A DNA stretch of 64,000 nucleotides from JAAZMI01 sp050948785 (GCA_050948785.1 JBMNEM010000002.1:186001-250000); one strand, 5' to 3'. Counted from the first letter of the stretch, positions 9,157 to 17,815 are shown. The notes: generated from the letters alone by a model not told the origin. Numbers and translations are program-made.

Positions 9157-10019
9157 TTGAGCTCCTCCGCTAGATCGATAATAACCGGCATCAGACATAG
9201 GGCGAGATAGGCGCAGTATACGCCGAAACTAAAGGCATCTGGCGGCGGCAGCTTAAGAGACGGGAAAAAACGCATCGTGTTGTATCCCGCTGCCGCGCCC
9301 GCGAGTATGATCACCACAAGCAGCAGCATTGCCCCAAAGACAGTTTGGTCCCGCCGGTCAAACCGGAAAATGGAAAAACTGGTGCGCCCCGGCAACCCGT
9401 AGCCCCTCGATTTCATGGAGTCGGCCGTCTCTATGGCGTTTTCCAGCGCCCAGGTCGTCATTATGGAAAGAATTTGCAAGCCGTTTCTCGCCCGCTCGAA
9501 AATATTCCCGTTTGTTACGTTCCTGCCGATGCCCTGCTGGGCAGTGGAGATGACCTGAATCTGCGCCCTGTACCTGGGAACAAAGCGCAGCACCATGGAC
9601 AAAACCAGCGACAGCGCGGGGATAATCCTGCCAAACAAATAAACGAATTTATCCGCAGTCATGACGGCGTTGTAGCAGGAAAACCACAAAATGACGGCCA
9701 TGAACATAGCGGCCGCCGCCAGGCCGTAAAGGATGGATTCAAGGGTAACGGGATTGCCGTTTTTCAGGTAAAACAAGATGGTCACGCCAGCGTGGTTAAA
9801 AGCGGGATTGATGACTGCCATGAGCAGCATGCAGGGCAGCAGGTATAAAAGGTTGAACCTGATAATTTTTTTCCCCTTGAGCAGGGTAGAATACAAAAAA
9901 GAACAGGTGAGGGAAACACCCAAAAATACCGGGTGCATGAAGAACATGGAAAACAGCAGCACCGCGGTGAAATATGTGAAATTTACAACAGGGTGAAAGG
10001 TGGAAAATGCATCTTTCAT
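9129..10019 (-). CDS. ECF transporter T component
   Basis: A 296-residue membrane protein with about six membrane segments and the cytoplasmic coupling region of EcfT proteins (RNGLQILSIMTTWALENAIETADSMKSRGYG), in which the ALENAIETADSMKSRGYG helix contacts the ATPases. The ATG lies two bases after the stop of the DUF4430 gene and follows GGGAGG. Its place between the DUF4430 gene and the ATPase shows that this ECF set is dedicated rather than shared. Confidence 0.9.
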   Translation of the reverse strand: MKDAFSTFHPVVNFTYFTAVLLFSMFFMHPVFLGVSLTCSFLYSTLLKGKKIIRFNLLYLLPCMLLMAVINPAFNHAGVTILFYLKNGNPVTLESILYGLAAAAMFMAVILWFSCYNAVMTADKFVYLFGRIIPALSLVLSMVLRFVPRYRAQIQVISTAQQGIGRNVTNGNIFERARNGLQILSIMTTWALENAIETADSMKSRGYGLPGRTSFSIFRFDRRDQTVFGAMLLLVVIILAGAAAGYNTMRFFPSLKLPPPDAFSFGVYCAYLALCLMPVIIDLAEELKWKHIRSGL

Positions 10020-10021
10020 CG

Positions 10022-10864
10022 TCAGCTTCCTCCCAGCCCTTCTGCATCCAGATCGCAGCTATACACCCACTCGACCATATCGCCGTCCTGCAGCAGGTAG
10101 CAGCTGCAGCCGTAGTTGGGAGACCAACCGTTCACCTTGTACGTCCAGCCCGACAGCTCCCCGCAATCAAATTCATAGATATTGTTGATGCCCTCAATGT
10201 AATGGGAGCTGTGGAGAGGCGTCAAGACAAATTCCAGATGTATTTTATGCTTTTTCATCTCCCGCTGCAGCACATTAAAAACCGATTCGCCCTCATAAAA
10301 AACAACGTTTTGGCAGGGGTAGATTACACCATCCGGCGGCAGCACCTCCAGCTTATCCTGGTTAAAGCGGTCCATATGAGCAAAGATATCATCACAGCGG
10401 ACCGTTAAGCTGCAGGTCAGCTGGGATGCGGTGTCTACGGTCACCTCCTGCCAGGCGGCCGGCGCTGGTTTCCCTTCAGGCGCCGGGTTACTTTGCTGTT
10501 GGCTCCCCTCTGTCTTTGGGGTTGCATCTGCATGATTTACGGCGTTTTTTGCAGCCTCCCTTTCCGTTGTTTCACTTTTGGAGCTGCCGCCGTTAAAAAC
10601 ACCAGGTTCGCCCTGCATCCCGGTTTCCCTTCCAGCCGGCTGTTCCCCTGTTTCTGCGTCGGGATCCGTACCCGGGGGATACATTTCATTAGTAACAGGG
10701 GGCAAGTCTTCCCCGGGCTTTGTAATCCCTGTTCCGGCAGGCGGGTTCTGCCCCGGTTCAGCAGCTTTTTCGCAATAGTTACCCCCATAAAACCAGGCCG
10801 CGGCGAGAACACAAACGACTACGGCTGCCACGATTATTTTATTTTTTGAAAGCTTTATCTTCAA
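10022..10864 (-). CDS. Membrane-anchored DUF4430 (transcobalamin-like C-terminal) protein
   Basis: A 280-residue protein: one N-terminal membrane anchor (about residues 9-27), a Pro/Gly/Glu-rich linker (about 33-138), then a DUF4430 domain (about 140-275). The domain shows the expected SVFNVLQREMKKH helix and the closing motif SGWTYKVNGWSPNYGCSCYL-(L)QDGDMVEW. DUF4430 is related to the C-terminal beta domain of intrinsic factor and transcobalamin, which closes over bound cobalamin. Four cysteines in the domain may pair outside the cell. It lies between the SLH barrel gene and ecfT. Predicted role: hold the beta half of a B12 binding site at the membrane next to the importer. Confidence 0.85.
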   Translation of the reverse strand: MKIKLSKNKIIVAAVVVCVLAAAWFYGGNYCEKAAEPGQNPPAGTGITKPGEDLPPVTNEMYPPGTDPDAETGEQPAGRETGMQGEPGVFNGGSSKSETTEREAAKNAVNHADATPKTEGSQQQSNPAPEGKPAPAAWQEVTVDTASQLTCSLTVRCDDIFAHMDRFNQDKLEVLPPDGVIYPCQNVVFYEGESVFNVLQREMKKHKIHLEFVLTPLHSSHYIEGINNIYEFDCGELSGWTYKVNGWSPNYGCSCYLLQDGDMVEWVYSCDLDAEGLGGS

Positions 10865-10894
10865 TGCACATCCCGTCCTTCATAATGCAAGACA

Positions 10895-12538
10895 CTAGCC
10901 GAGCGCCGCTTTTTGCAGCATTCGATAAACCATGGCGGCGATCTCCGCGCGGGTGATAGCTTCCTGCGGTTTAATTTGCAAAACCTCTGCAGAAAGTATC
11001 GCCTGCTGATAGCAAAAGGCCAAGGGCTCTCCGGCCCAGGCGGAACAAGAAGTATAATCGGGAAACTGCGCCAGCAGATCGCGAATTTCTGTGGCAGTGG
11101 GGGCCGTATGCAGGCCGCAAAGCCTTGCCGCCTGGGCAACCATTACCGCCGCCTGTTCACGGGTAATGGTGCCCCCCGGTGTAAAAGTAGTCTCCGAGGT
11201 GCCGTGCACGATCCCATAAGCATGGGCCGTTGCGACAGCATCTGCATACCAGCTCGTTGCAGCCACATCGGCAAAAACAGCACCCCCTGCCGGAGCAAGC
11301 CCCAGTGCCCGCACGACGAGTGCAGCAAACTCTGCCCGCGTCATGGTGCGTCCGGGCTCAAAGAAAAGGTCGCTGACCCCGCTGATTATACCGCGGGCCG
11401 CCAGCGCTTCAATAGCCGCCTGCTCTTTTAGCCCCTTGATATCTGCAAAGGTTTTACCGGGATTGCAAACCGGGCGGGCTGTCACTGCAGGATCCTTCCC
11501 GGGCAGCCCTGCTGCAGCTGCATTTTGTTCCACAGCAGAAACCTGCACATCGCTCATCTCATAAAAGCCGGTCTTCCCTTTGAGAAAACGATCATAAGCA
11601 ACCAGGCCGCAAAAAGCCTGTTCCGTAGCCATAGCGTCCGGCTCCGACTGGGTCAGGATATGTTTGAAACCTCCCCCCGGCACAAAATAGTGCAGCAAAT
11701 GATCGACAACAGTGTTGCCGTTCTTAATAAAACGGGCGTCGGCAACAGGATCAATGCCCAGTGCAGTCAGGGCAATAAGCACCTGCGTAACACCTTCCAC
11801 ATTGGCCGCCTCCCAGTAGCTGGTATAACTGCCATCGCTATTTTGAAGCCTGGAAAGGCAGGTAAGCGCCCGCTCGATCACCTTTTTAATTTCAGCCCGT
11901 TCCTGATAGGGTGCCAGTGCCTGCAGCGCCATCGCCGTAACATCCGCATCACCTGTCCTGCCGCCCAGCGAAAACCCCCCGTCAGCAAGCTGTAGTTCAG
12001 TAATAGCCCCGAGCAGCCGCTCACGCACAACCTGTATCTGCTCACCGGCATGGTCCGGAAAAACATGATGCCACGCATCGAAGGCCAACAGGGCAAAAAG
12101 GGGGCCGTTAATACCCTGCAGGAAGACGTTATCAAAGTCGCCCAGCCTGGCCAGCAGATCATATCCTCCCACATCCGCAGGATTTTTGCCGATAGCAGTC
12201 AGAGCTAAGATAGCGCGAGAGTATTCCGTATATTTATTACCAGGCAGAACGCCCTGATTTTTTACAATTTCATCTTCCAGGGACTGATAATACGCCGTAT
12301 ACCAGCCCGCCGGCACCTTAAGCCCGGACCGTGCCAGACCGATTAGCGCCCATTCACCGCCAACAGAACCAACCCGGGGACTTTGCACTTTTTTTAACAG
12401 ATAAGCGCCGGTATCCTTTAGAGCCTTTTCCAGCGTAACCGGAGCCGCAGCAGCCGGTGCTGCCAAAACGGGAAAACTACTGCTAAGAAAGAGGCAAAGC
12501 GTCAGCAGAACTACCAAAATATTTTTAGCCCTGTTCAT
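10895..12538 (-). CDS. SLH-anchored alpha/alpha-barrel (prenyltransferase/transcobalamin-like) protein
   Basis: A 547-residue secreted protein: signal peptide (about 1-27, cut near VLAAPA), an alpha/alpha-barrel of helical-hairpin repeats (about 35-325) with ADGGFSLGG and NSDGSYTSYWEAANVEGV motifs as in prenyltransferase/squalene-cyclase folds, a short linker, and three SLH domains (about 362-410, 420-470, 490-540; each with a TRAEFAA-type core) for attachment to cell-wall polymer. The barrel fold is also that of the N-terminal half of intrinsic factor. It lacks DUF4430, which the next gene supplies. It follows a cobalamin riboswitch and a DUF2292 gene. No catalytic DxDD-like cyclase motif was seen, so binding is more likely than terpene chemistry. 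Confidence 0.85.
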   Translation of the reverse strand: MNRAKNILVVLLTLCLFLSSSFPVLAAPAAAAPVTLEKALKDTGAYLLKKVQSPRVGSVGGEWALIGLARSGLKVPAGWYTAYYQSLEDEIVKNQGVLPGNKYTEYSRAILALTAIGKNPADVGGYDLLARLGDFDNVFLQGINGPLFALLAFDAWHHVFPDHAGEQIQVVRERLLGAITELQLADGGFSLGGRTGDADVTAMALQALAPYQERAEIKKVIERALTCLSRLQNSDGSYTSYWEAANVEGVTQVLIALTALGIDPVADARFIKNGNTVVDHLLHYFVPGGGFKHILTQSEPDAMATEQAFCGLVAYDRFLKGKTGFYEMSDVQVSAVEQNAAAAGLPGKDPAVTARPVCNPGKTFADIKGLKEQAAIEALAARGIISGVSDLFFEPGRTMTRAEFAALVVRALGLAPAGGAVFADVAATSWYADAVATAHAYGIVHGTSETTFTPGGTITREQAAVMVAQAARLCGLHTAPTATEIRDLLAQFPDYTSCSAWAGEPLAFCYQQAILSAEVLQIKPQEAITRAEIAAMVYRMLQKAALG

Positions 12539-12599
12539 TTAACCACCCTTTCAGAACATCCGACTTGTCATTTTCTTTTTTGAATCAACGTTCTCGCGC

Positions 12600-12752
12600 C
12601 TAGAGCTTGATCGACTGCGTCACCTTTTCCACCCTGACCGGCTGCCCTTCCTGCACCATGATTTTCAGCCTGCCAAAATCGGTGCTGCGTATAATTTCAA
12701 TGACCTTTTTTTCCTTTGAGCTTAACCCCGTACCCGTTATCTGTTCATCCAT
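12600..12752 (-). CDS. DUF2292 (YezD-like) small protein, copy 1
   Basis: A 50-residue protein, too short for most gene finders. It begins MDEQITGTGLSSKEKKVIEI, preceded by GGAGGGAGG, and ends GQPVRVEKVTQSIKL. The pattern of a helix, a G-R-L-K-I-M-V strand and a Q-P-V-R-V-E-K strand fits DUF2292/YezD. It lies between the riboswitch terminator (12888-12925) and the SLH barrel gene, 61 bases upstream of the latter. Function is unknown. A second, similar copy lies at 13280-13447, also behind a cobalamin riboswitch, which links this family to B12 here. Confidence 0.8.
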   Translation of the reverse strand: MDEQITGTGLSSKEKKVIEIIRSTDFGRLKIMVQEGQPVRVEKVTQSIKL

Positions 12753-12887
12753 GGCCTCCCTCCTCACACCGTCTTTATTTCACAGACCGGGCCGGCCTGC
12801 AGTCCACAAAAGTTTTACCTCCCATGATCTGTTTGTGTAGGTGTAACATCATTAATATCATTGTTCTATCGACAAATAACAACATAT

Positions 12888-12925
12888 AAAAAACCCCGGC
12901 TTTTCCATGCAAAGCGGGGCTTTTT
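12888..12925 (-). terminator. Rho-independent terminator in the leader of riboswitch 1
   Basis: On the minus strand the stem GCCCCGCTTT/AAAGCCGGGG is followed by six Ts. It lies about 85 bases downstream of cobalamin riboswitch 1 and about 135 bases before the DUF2292 start. It is therefore placed to stop transcription of the barrel-DUF4430-ECF operon when the riboswitch is bound. Confidence 0.75.
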
Positions 12926-13008
12926 GCTGTAAAAGAAATCACTTTCTTAAACAGACAATATCCAATTCACATACACCTTTGCACGGAAGGCTTGTGGAAA
13001 ACATTTAC

Positions 13009-13170
13009 CGGGCAGGTCTCCTGGCTTGCAGCTCATCACTTGCTTTCACCTTCCCGAAGAGGCTCTCCAGTGGCATATAATGAAAGTAAATTCCCTGCTT
13101 ACAGTGGCCGGACCACCCGGGATTTTCACCCGGTTCCCTTTCAACCCGATTTGGCATCGGATCTACCCTG
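13009..13170 (-). promoter_or_regulatory. Cobalamin riboswitch 1
   Basis: The minus strand carries the conserved cobalamin aptamer blocks in order: GGGAACCGGGTGAAAATCCC, the GCCACTGTAAGC core, TATGCCACTGG, GGGAAGGTG, and the B12 box AAGCCAGGAGACCTGCC. Downstream lie a terminator, DUF2292 copy 1, the SLH barrel, DUF4430 and the ECF T-A-S genes, so it should switch off all of them when corrinoid is plentiful. Confidence 0.95.
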
Positions 13171-13213
13171 ATAAAACCTTTATTCAATTTTTTAAATTAA
13201 ACTTCAACCTTAT

Positions 13214-13254
13214 TTAAAAAACGGAAACACTATTCCAGTTTAAAATTGGAATAG
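13214..13254 (-). terminator. Terminator after DUF2292 copy 2
   Basis: Minus-strand stem CTATTCCA/TGGAATAG with an AT-rich loop, then GTGTTTCCG and a run of six Ts. It closes the short transcript of riboswitch 2 plus DUF2292 copy 2, and separates it from riboswitch 1. The sequence just before it (GCTGACCGAACAACGGAGGC) recurs before the terminator at 17868-17895. Confidence 0.6.
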
Positions 13255-13279
13255 CGCCTCCGTTGTTCGGTCAGCACCT

Positions 13280-13447
13280 TTAAAGCTTAATTGACTTTTT
13301 GATTTCTTCAACCCGTACAGGCTGCCGATCTTCTACCGCAATAACCATTTCACCATAACTGATTCCGCGCAGAATCCGGATAAACTTTCTTTCCCTGGGG
13401 GTTAATTCATCATTAAAGCCGTTATTCACTGTTTTGCTTACAGCCAA
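13280..13447 (-). CDS. DUF2292 (YezD-like) small protein, copy 2
   Basis: A 55-residue protein with a TTG start at 13447, 7 bases after AGAGAGGTG. A longer in-frame reading would run into the riboswitch, so this start is preferred. The body RERKFIRILRGISYGEMVI, followed by the end QPVRVEEIKKSIKL, aligns with DUF2292 copy 1 (both end in a Q-P-V-R-V-E...S-I-K-L pattern). It starts only 46 bases after cobalamin riboswitch 2, with no terminator between, and a terminator follows it, so it appears to be the sole target of that switch. Control is probably at translation initiation. The molecular role is unknown. Confidence 0.8.
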   Translation of the reverse strand: MAVSKTVNNGFNDELTPRERKFIRILRGISYGEMVIAVEDRQPVRVEEIKKSIKL

Positions 13448-13492
13448 GTTAAACACCTCTCTATTTCCCGTAGAGTTTCTGGTGCAAAAAAC

Positions 13493-13664
13493 AGGCAGGC
13501 TTTCTGGCTTCGGGTCATCGCTCTCCCCCACCTTCCCGGTTTCCCAGTGGCATTCCGGGGGAAACTTCCCCTTTTACAGCGGCGGAACCGCGCGGGATTT
13601 TCACCCGCTTTCCTTTTACCGGCATGGACTATATTCCAGTGCATACTCCTGACCGGCACCTGTT
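13493..13664 (-). promoter_or_regulatory. Cobalamin riboswitch 2
   Basis: Minus-strand aptamer with GGAAAGCGGGTGAAAATCCC, CCGCTGTAAAAGG, ATGCCACTGG, GGGAAGGTG and the B12 box AAGCCAGAAAGCCTGCC. It is the most divergent of the three in this block. The DUF2292 copy 2 ribosome site (about 13455-13461) lies only about 30 bases past the B12 box, which favours a translation-controlling design. Confidence 0.93.
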
Positions 13665-13813
13665 TATGAAATAATCTTCAATTAAGAACATAATATCCCA
13701 ACAGCCCCCTCTTGTCAATAACCGGTTCTCCCCCATCTAAAAGCCTTTGGGGCTGCCCTTGTATTAAAGAGCAGCCCTTTAGCTGTGTCAGCATATCTGT
13801 ATAGGCGGAAAAA

Positions 13814-16800
13814 CTACTCCAAGGGGGAAAGCCGGTAAAGCATCACCGCCGCCTGGGCACGGTTGGCATTTTGCAAGGGGGCAAAAGTGCCATCTCCCAT
13901 GCCGGTTATAATCCCCTGAATTGTGCAAAGGCCAACACCGTCTTTTGCCCACACTGCAATCTCATCCCTATCGCTGAAAATCCCCAGTTCCTGTGCAGCA
14001 GCTCCCTCAGATCCTTCCGGGCGGAGAACCCTGCCGATAATCGCAGCCATCTCCTGCCGGGTGATTGAACTTTCCGGATCGAATACCGTTGCGCTTCTGC
14101 CGCTGAGGATGCCATGATGGTATGCCCGGGCCACAGCTTCGTAATACCAGCTATTTACATGAACATCGGTAAAAGGCAGCTCCATCCCCGTATCATTGTA
14201 ACCCAGCAAACGGGTAACCAAGGCGGCGAATTCTGCACGGGTAATCCGGGCACCGGGCTCAAAAACCCCTTCCCCCCGGCCGCTGATAATCCCCGCGGCG
14301 GAAAGTACCCCGATGGCCTCCCTGGCCCATTCATAGCCCTGCAAGTCGGTAAAAGGTATTTTAGTTTCTTTTTCCTGAGACTGCATGACAGTATAGAAGC
14401 TTAGGTGGTCTGTGAAGAAAGCAAATGTCTGCGTTTCCGGATCGTACTCCCCGCCCAGGCCGATAGGCACCAGAAGGCCCTCACCGTCATTTTCCAGTCG
14501 CACTCCTGTTAACCAGGCGCTTTGTTCCGGAGACAGCTTACCTAAGTGGGAAAAGTCTATAGTTATTTTTATCGGTTTGCTATATTTATCAAGTTCTTTT
14601 CCAGTGTTCCGCTCCTCCTGGGCGGTGTCAACCACCGTCAGGGTTATCTCATAAATCCCGCTTCCAACACCGACAAACCCGGCAGTTCCCTCCGGCACGT
14701 CTTTGGAAAGGATCTCCTGCTGTTTGTTGGCAGCGAGTTCCTGGACAAACACCTCTATCTGCGAATTATCGGCGGCGGTTAGCCGGGCAAATTCCTCGGT
14801 TAACAAAGCACCGCCGGCCAGTTCAACCTTAATACCCTTGTTTTCTAGCACGATCGCATGTTCTTCATTAACATTTTTAAGAAAATCCGGTGAAAAAAGC
14901 ACTTTCCCGTCGGCCTTTTCCTCAAGGCTGAGCTTGGCTACGCCTGTTTGCTGCAGGTTTTCCTGCAAGGCCCGGTCATCAGCTGAAGAAGGTTGGAAGG
15001 TTTCCTTTGTTGCCCCCCCACCGCCTCCTCCGCTACTACTCCATCCTTCCGAACCTTCCTCTTTTGTAAAATCATCAGTATAATAAAAAACCACGGCATC
15101 GCCTTGTTTCAACAAATATTCGTTTAGAGCCAGCGTAGTATGTTTACCATTGACCTTGTACATCCAACCACTAAGGGGGCCTTTGTCAAGTTCGTTAAGC
15201 CATTCCCCACTGGGCGCTTTGATGCCACTGACATAGCTGTCGTAAGACGCCCTGTATTCCATGCCTTTTTCAGATAGCACTTTGTCAAACATATCAAAGA
15301 CCGTAGCCCCCTGCGGCATCTCCACACTGGTAGTTGGTATCCAGGTCTGCCCGCTATCACCGGTGAGTTTGAAGGTGACGGTAATATTACTTTCCTCGCT
15401 AGAGCCACCTGTACCTTCATAGGTTACCGCTACGGTTGTATCTGCAGTTATGGTGAAGGTATATTTGTTATCCTCCAGGTCTGCTTTCTTGTCTTCACCG
15501 TTGACGGTAAAGGTGGCTACCTGCTTGCCTGCCGGAGCTGTTACCGTTATCGTTACTGCAGTGTTCTCTTCAATTTCTCCAGCATCAGAAGTTGATGTTA
15601 ATCCTTCGCCTGTTAAGGTTAAAGTGTAAGTAGCCGGTTCCGCTGTTTCGATCTTTAGTATAAACTCTTCGCTGGCAGCATCCCCCCCCAGGGCAGCAGC
15701 CCCGGCCTGGATGCTGATCTCGCCAACTGCAGCGGTACCTGTAAAAGCGACGGTCACCTTTTGAGCAGCGTCTTTGGTGATTTCCTCAACAGAAAGCCCG
15801 GTTTCTCCGGTATCAATTGTCCAGTTGTCCAGATCTTTTGTTTCTGCCGGATCTGCATATTCATCACCAACCAGGTTTATTTCAACCCGGGGATCTACCT
15901 CGCCGACGTCAATAACCGCTTCGCTAGAAAGTACAGGCCACCTGCTGTAGTAGAAGAACACCTCATCATTTTCTTGAACAATATAGTCGGCAGCACCAAC
16001 GTCAGGGGAAACCCCGTTTACTGTGTACGTCCAACCGTCCCAGCCGCCAAAAGCACCATTTTCCTCACCTGCAATAGAGTTGACCAAAATACCCCAATCA
16101 AAATACTGCAATTCATAGGGAATCCCCTTGGCATCCAAGCCCTGCTCCAGAACATCAAGGGCCGTCGGCTGATCGCCGGTGGTCAGCACTTCAACTTCTG
16201 CAGTAGGAAAAATTGTTTCCGTCTTTCCTTCCACCGTTAACTTCACAACTACCTTTTGGGGCTCGGCAAACTGTATCTGGCCCATTCTATGCCTTGTGGA
16301 TTCACCATGTTTTAAATCTGCCAGGGCCAAAAGGGCCTGCACGGTGCTCATTTTTACCCCACCGGCAGTACCCTCTTTATACCAAAAACTGCCGTCCTCC
16401 TGCTGGTATTTTAGCAGGACGTCAAGCACTGTTTGGCCATCTTTTACCCATCGCCCTTCCGGGTTCAGCACATCTTCTCCCACAGCAACTAATCCGGAGA
16501 TAACTGCAGCGTTGGAATTACAGTTTTCCTCTCCCCACATGCCCTCCAAAGCAAAACCGGCGTTGTCCTGCTGCTTACTATGCAGGAAGTCAATGGCTTT
16601 TCCAATTGCTTCCTGTGCATTGGATTTTTTCTGGTGGTTGGATAAAGCCGTCAGCGCCCAGCCCGTATAGTCCAACTGGCTGAAGGCTCCAAAGCTGCCA
16701 TCATCGTTTTGCTGGTTGATCAGGTGCGTTATAGCCATCAGCTGACATTGAGTATTACCCCAGCCATCCACAACACCAAGTTCTTCGCCCACATCCAAAA

Positions 16801-17284
16801 GTACTATGGCCCAGATATGCTTTCCCAGGTCGCCAAATGCGCCGTCTGGTGGAATCTGGGGAGGACGCCGCTGCTGATCCGCCAGTTCTGCAAAAAGGTT
16901 CCTGCCGTTCCATATGTCGGCAGGGTTTTTCCCCACTGCCAGCAGCTTGAAAATGTAATAAATGTGCTCGTTTCCTGTTGTATTCGCTGCAAACCCGGGA
17001 TCGTTCTCCCGCCACCCCTGGCCAGTCCCCCACGGTGCTTCATTTAAATCCTCACCAACGCCCCAAAGCGCCGGCAAACCTTCCCAGGAGTCGGGTGAAG
17101 GGTGGTTCGTTTGATACCAAGCGACTGCATTTGCTATCGATGCCTCCAAATCTGCTCCTGTTTCAACACCGCCACTGCCGGCCATAACAGGCAATGGACC
17201 TATTATAGAAAAGATCATGAACAGGCTTAAAAAATATACCGGCCATTTTTTCAACACGCTTCGCTTTAATAACAACCTTAACAA
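13814..17284 (-). CDS. Large S-layer protein with transcobalamin-like barrel and two DUF4430 domains
   Basis: A 1156-residue secreted protein. Order: signal peptide (about 1-35), alpha/alpha-barrel repeats (about 40-330; QQNDDGSFGAFSQLDYTGWA, QQEDGSFWYKEGT), DUF4430 domain 1 (about 345-447; WDGWTYTVNGVSPDVGAADY), Ig-like beta segments (about 460-625), DUF4430 domain 2 (about 632-737; LSGWMYKVNGKHT), a poly-Gly linker (about 752-757), an uncharacterised domain (about 760-970), and three SLH domains (about 975-1150). Barrel followed by DUF4430 is the plan of animal intrinsic factor and transcobalamin. TTG start with GGGAGGAG 7 bases upstream. Cobalamin riboswitch 3 precedes it. Predicted role: capture of corrinoids at the cell wall for the adjacent ECF importer. 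Confidence 0.9.
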   Translation of the reverse strand: MLRLLLKRSVLKKWPVYFLSLFMIFSIIGPLPVMAGSGGVETGADLEASIANAVAWYQTNHPSPDSWEGLPALWGVGEDLNEAPWGTGQGWRENDPGFAANTTGNEHIYYIFKLLAVGKNPADIWNGRNLFAELADQQRRPPQIPPDGAFGDLGKHIWAIVLLDVGEELGVVDGWGNTQCQLMAITHLINQQNDDGSFGAFSQLDYTGWALTALSNHQKKSNAQEAIGKAIDFLHSKQQDNAGFALEGMWGEENCNSNAAVISGLVAVGEDVLNPEGRWVKDGQTVLDVLLKYQQEDGSFWYKEGTAGGVKMSTVQALLALADLKHGESTRHRMGQIQFAEPQKVVVKLTVEGKTETIFPTAEVEVLTTGDQPTALDVLEQGLDAKGIPYELQYFDWGILVNSIAGEENGAFGGWDGWTYTVNGVSPDVGAADYIVQENDEVFFYYSRWPVLSSEAVIDVGEVDPRVEINLVGDEYADPAETKDLDNWTIDTGETGLSVEEITKDAAQKVTVAFTGTAAVGEISIQAGAAALGGDAASEEFILKIETAEPATYTLTLTGEGLTSTSDAGEIEENTAVTITVTAPAGKQVATFTVNGEDKKADLEDNKYTFTITADTTVAVTYEGTGGSSEESNITVTFKLTGDSGQTWIPTTSVEMPQGATVFDMFDKVLSEKGMEYRASYDSYVSGIKAPSGEWLNELDKGPLSGWMYKVNGKHTTLALNEYLLKQGDAVVFYYTDDFTKEEGSEGWSSSGGGGGGATKETFQPSSADDRALQENLQQTGVAKLSLEEKADGKVLFSPDFLKNVNEEHAIVLENKGIKVELAGGALLTEEFARLTAADNSQIEVFVQELAANKQQEILSKDVPEGTAGFVGVGSGIYEITLTVVDTAQEERNTGKELDKYSKPIKITIDFSHLGKLSPEQSAWLTGVRLENDGEGLLVPIGLGGEYDPETQTFAFFTDHLSFYTVMQSQEKETKIPFTDLQGYEWAREAIGVLSAAGIISGRGEGVFEPGARITRAEFAALVTRLLGYNDTGMELPFTDVHVNSWYYEAVARAYHHGILSGRSATVFDPESSITRQEMAAIIGRVLRPEGSEGAAAQELGIFSDRDEIAVWAKDGVGLCTIQGIITGMGDGTFAPLQNANRAQAAVMLYRLSPLE

Positions 17285-17540
17285 GAAAATCTCCTCCCTT
17301 TGGTTTCTGCTTTCCTGTTTTCAAAACGTTTCCTTAAAATACTTTTTATAAGGCTGAAAATTTACTGGGTTACATCTCCCCTTCCCCTTTGTTTGATCGT
17401 TAGCCGGCCTCCCCTCAACCGCCTACTACCCACCTTTTGGCGTTATGATTAGGACGGTTTTTCTACAGCACAAACCTTAATTTTTGTTGTTTGTAATCAA
17501 CCCCCTGGCCATCACTTATGACAGCTCTAAAAGACGCTAC

Positions 17541-17574
17541 AAAGCCCCGGCTTCCATGCACAGCCGGGGCTTTT
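17541..17574 (-). terminator. Attenuator-like hairpin between riboswitch 3 and the large SLH gene
   Basis: Stem AAAGCCCCGGCT/AGCCGGGGCTTT around a loop containing CCATGCA, very similar to the 12888-12925 hairpin. Its T-run is short (CTTTG). It lies about 85 bases after riboswitch 3. The remaining leader 17285-17540 holds no gene that I can see. Confidence 0.6.
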
Positions 17575-17660
17575 ATGCTGCAATAAAAGAATTGGCCTTT
17601 TAAACAGGCATTTTTCCAGCTCACCCAGACCTTTGCACGGAAGGCTTGTGAAGTATCGTC

Positions 17661-17815
17661 AAGGCAGGTTTCCTGGCTTGTGGCTCATCGTAGCTTTCAC
17701 CTTCCCGGATAGCTCCAGTGGTATGCTGAAAGCTGCTCCCCACTTACAGTGGCCGGACCACCCGGGATTTGCACCCGGTTCCCTCTTCCACCCGCTCCTG
17801 TCAGCGGATCACCTT
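17661..17815 (-). promoter_or_regulatory. Cobalamin riboswitch 3
   Basis: Minus-strand aptamer with GGGAACCGGGTGCAAATCCC, GGCCACTGTAAGTGG, the CATACCACTGG block, GGGAAGGTG and B12 box AAGCCAGGAAACCTGCC. It is close in sequence to riboswitch 1, and both are followed by the words CACAAGCCTTCCGTGCAAAG. It controls the 1156-residue SLH protein. Confidence 0.95.

Noticed and set aside
10913..11431. Long plus-strand frames opposite the SLH barrel and ECF genes
   Set aside because: They lie antisense to well-supported genes of GC-rich codon use, lack ribosome sites and match no family; shadows.
10895..12538. Terpene cyclase or prenyltransferase enzyme activity for the SLH barrel proteins
   Set aside because: The fold is shared, but the proteins are secreted and wall-anchored, lack a visible cyclase acid motif, and are tied to B12 riboswitches and DUF4430.
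12894..13170. Short frames inside riboswitch regions (for example 13005-13217 on both strands)
   Set aside because: They overlap aptamer blocks that are conserved as RNA and have no ribosome site.
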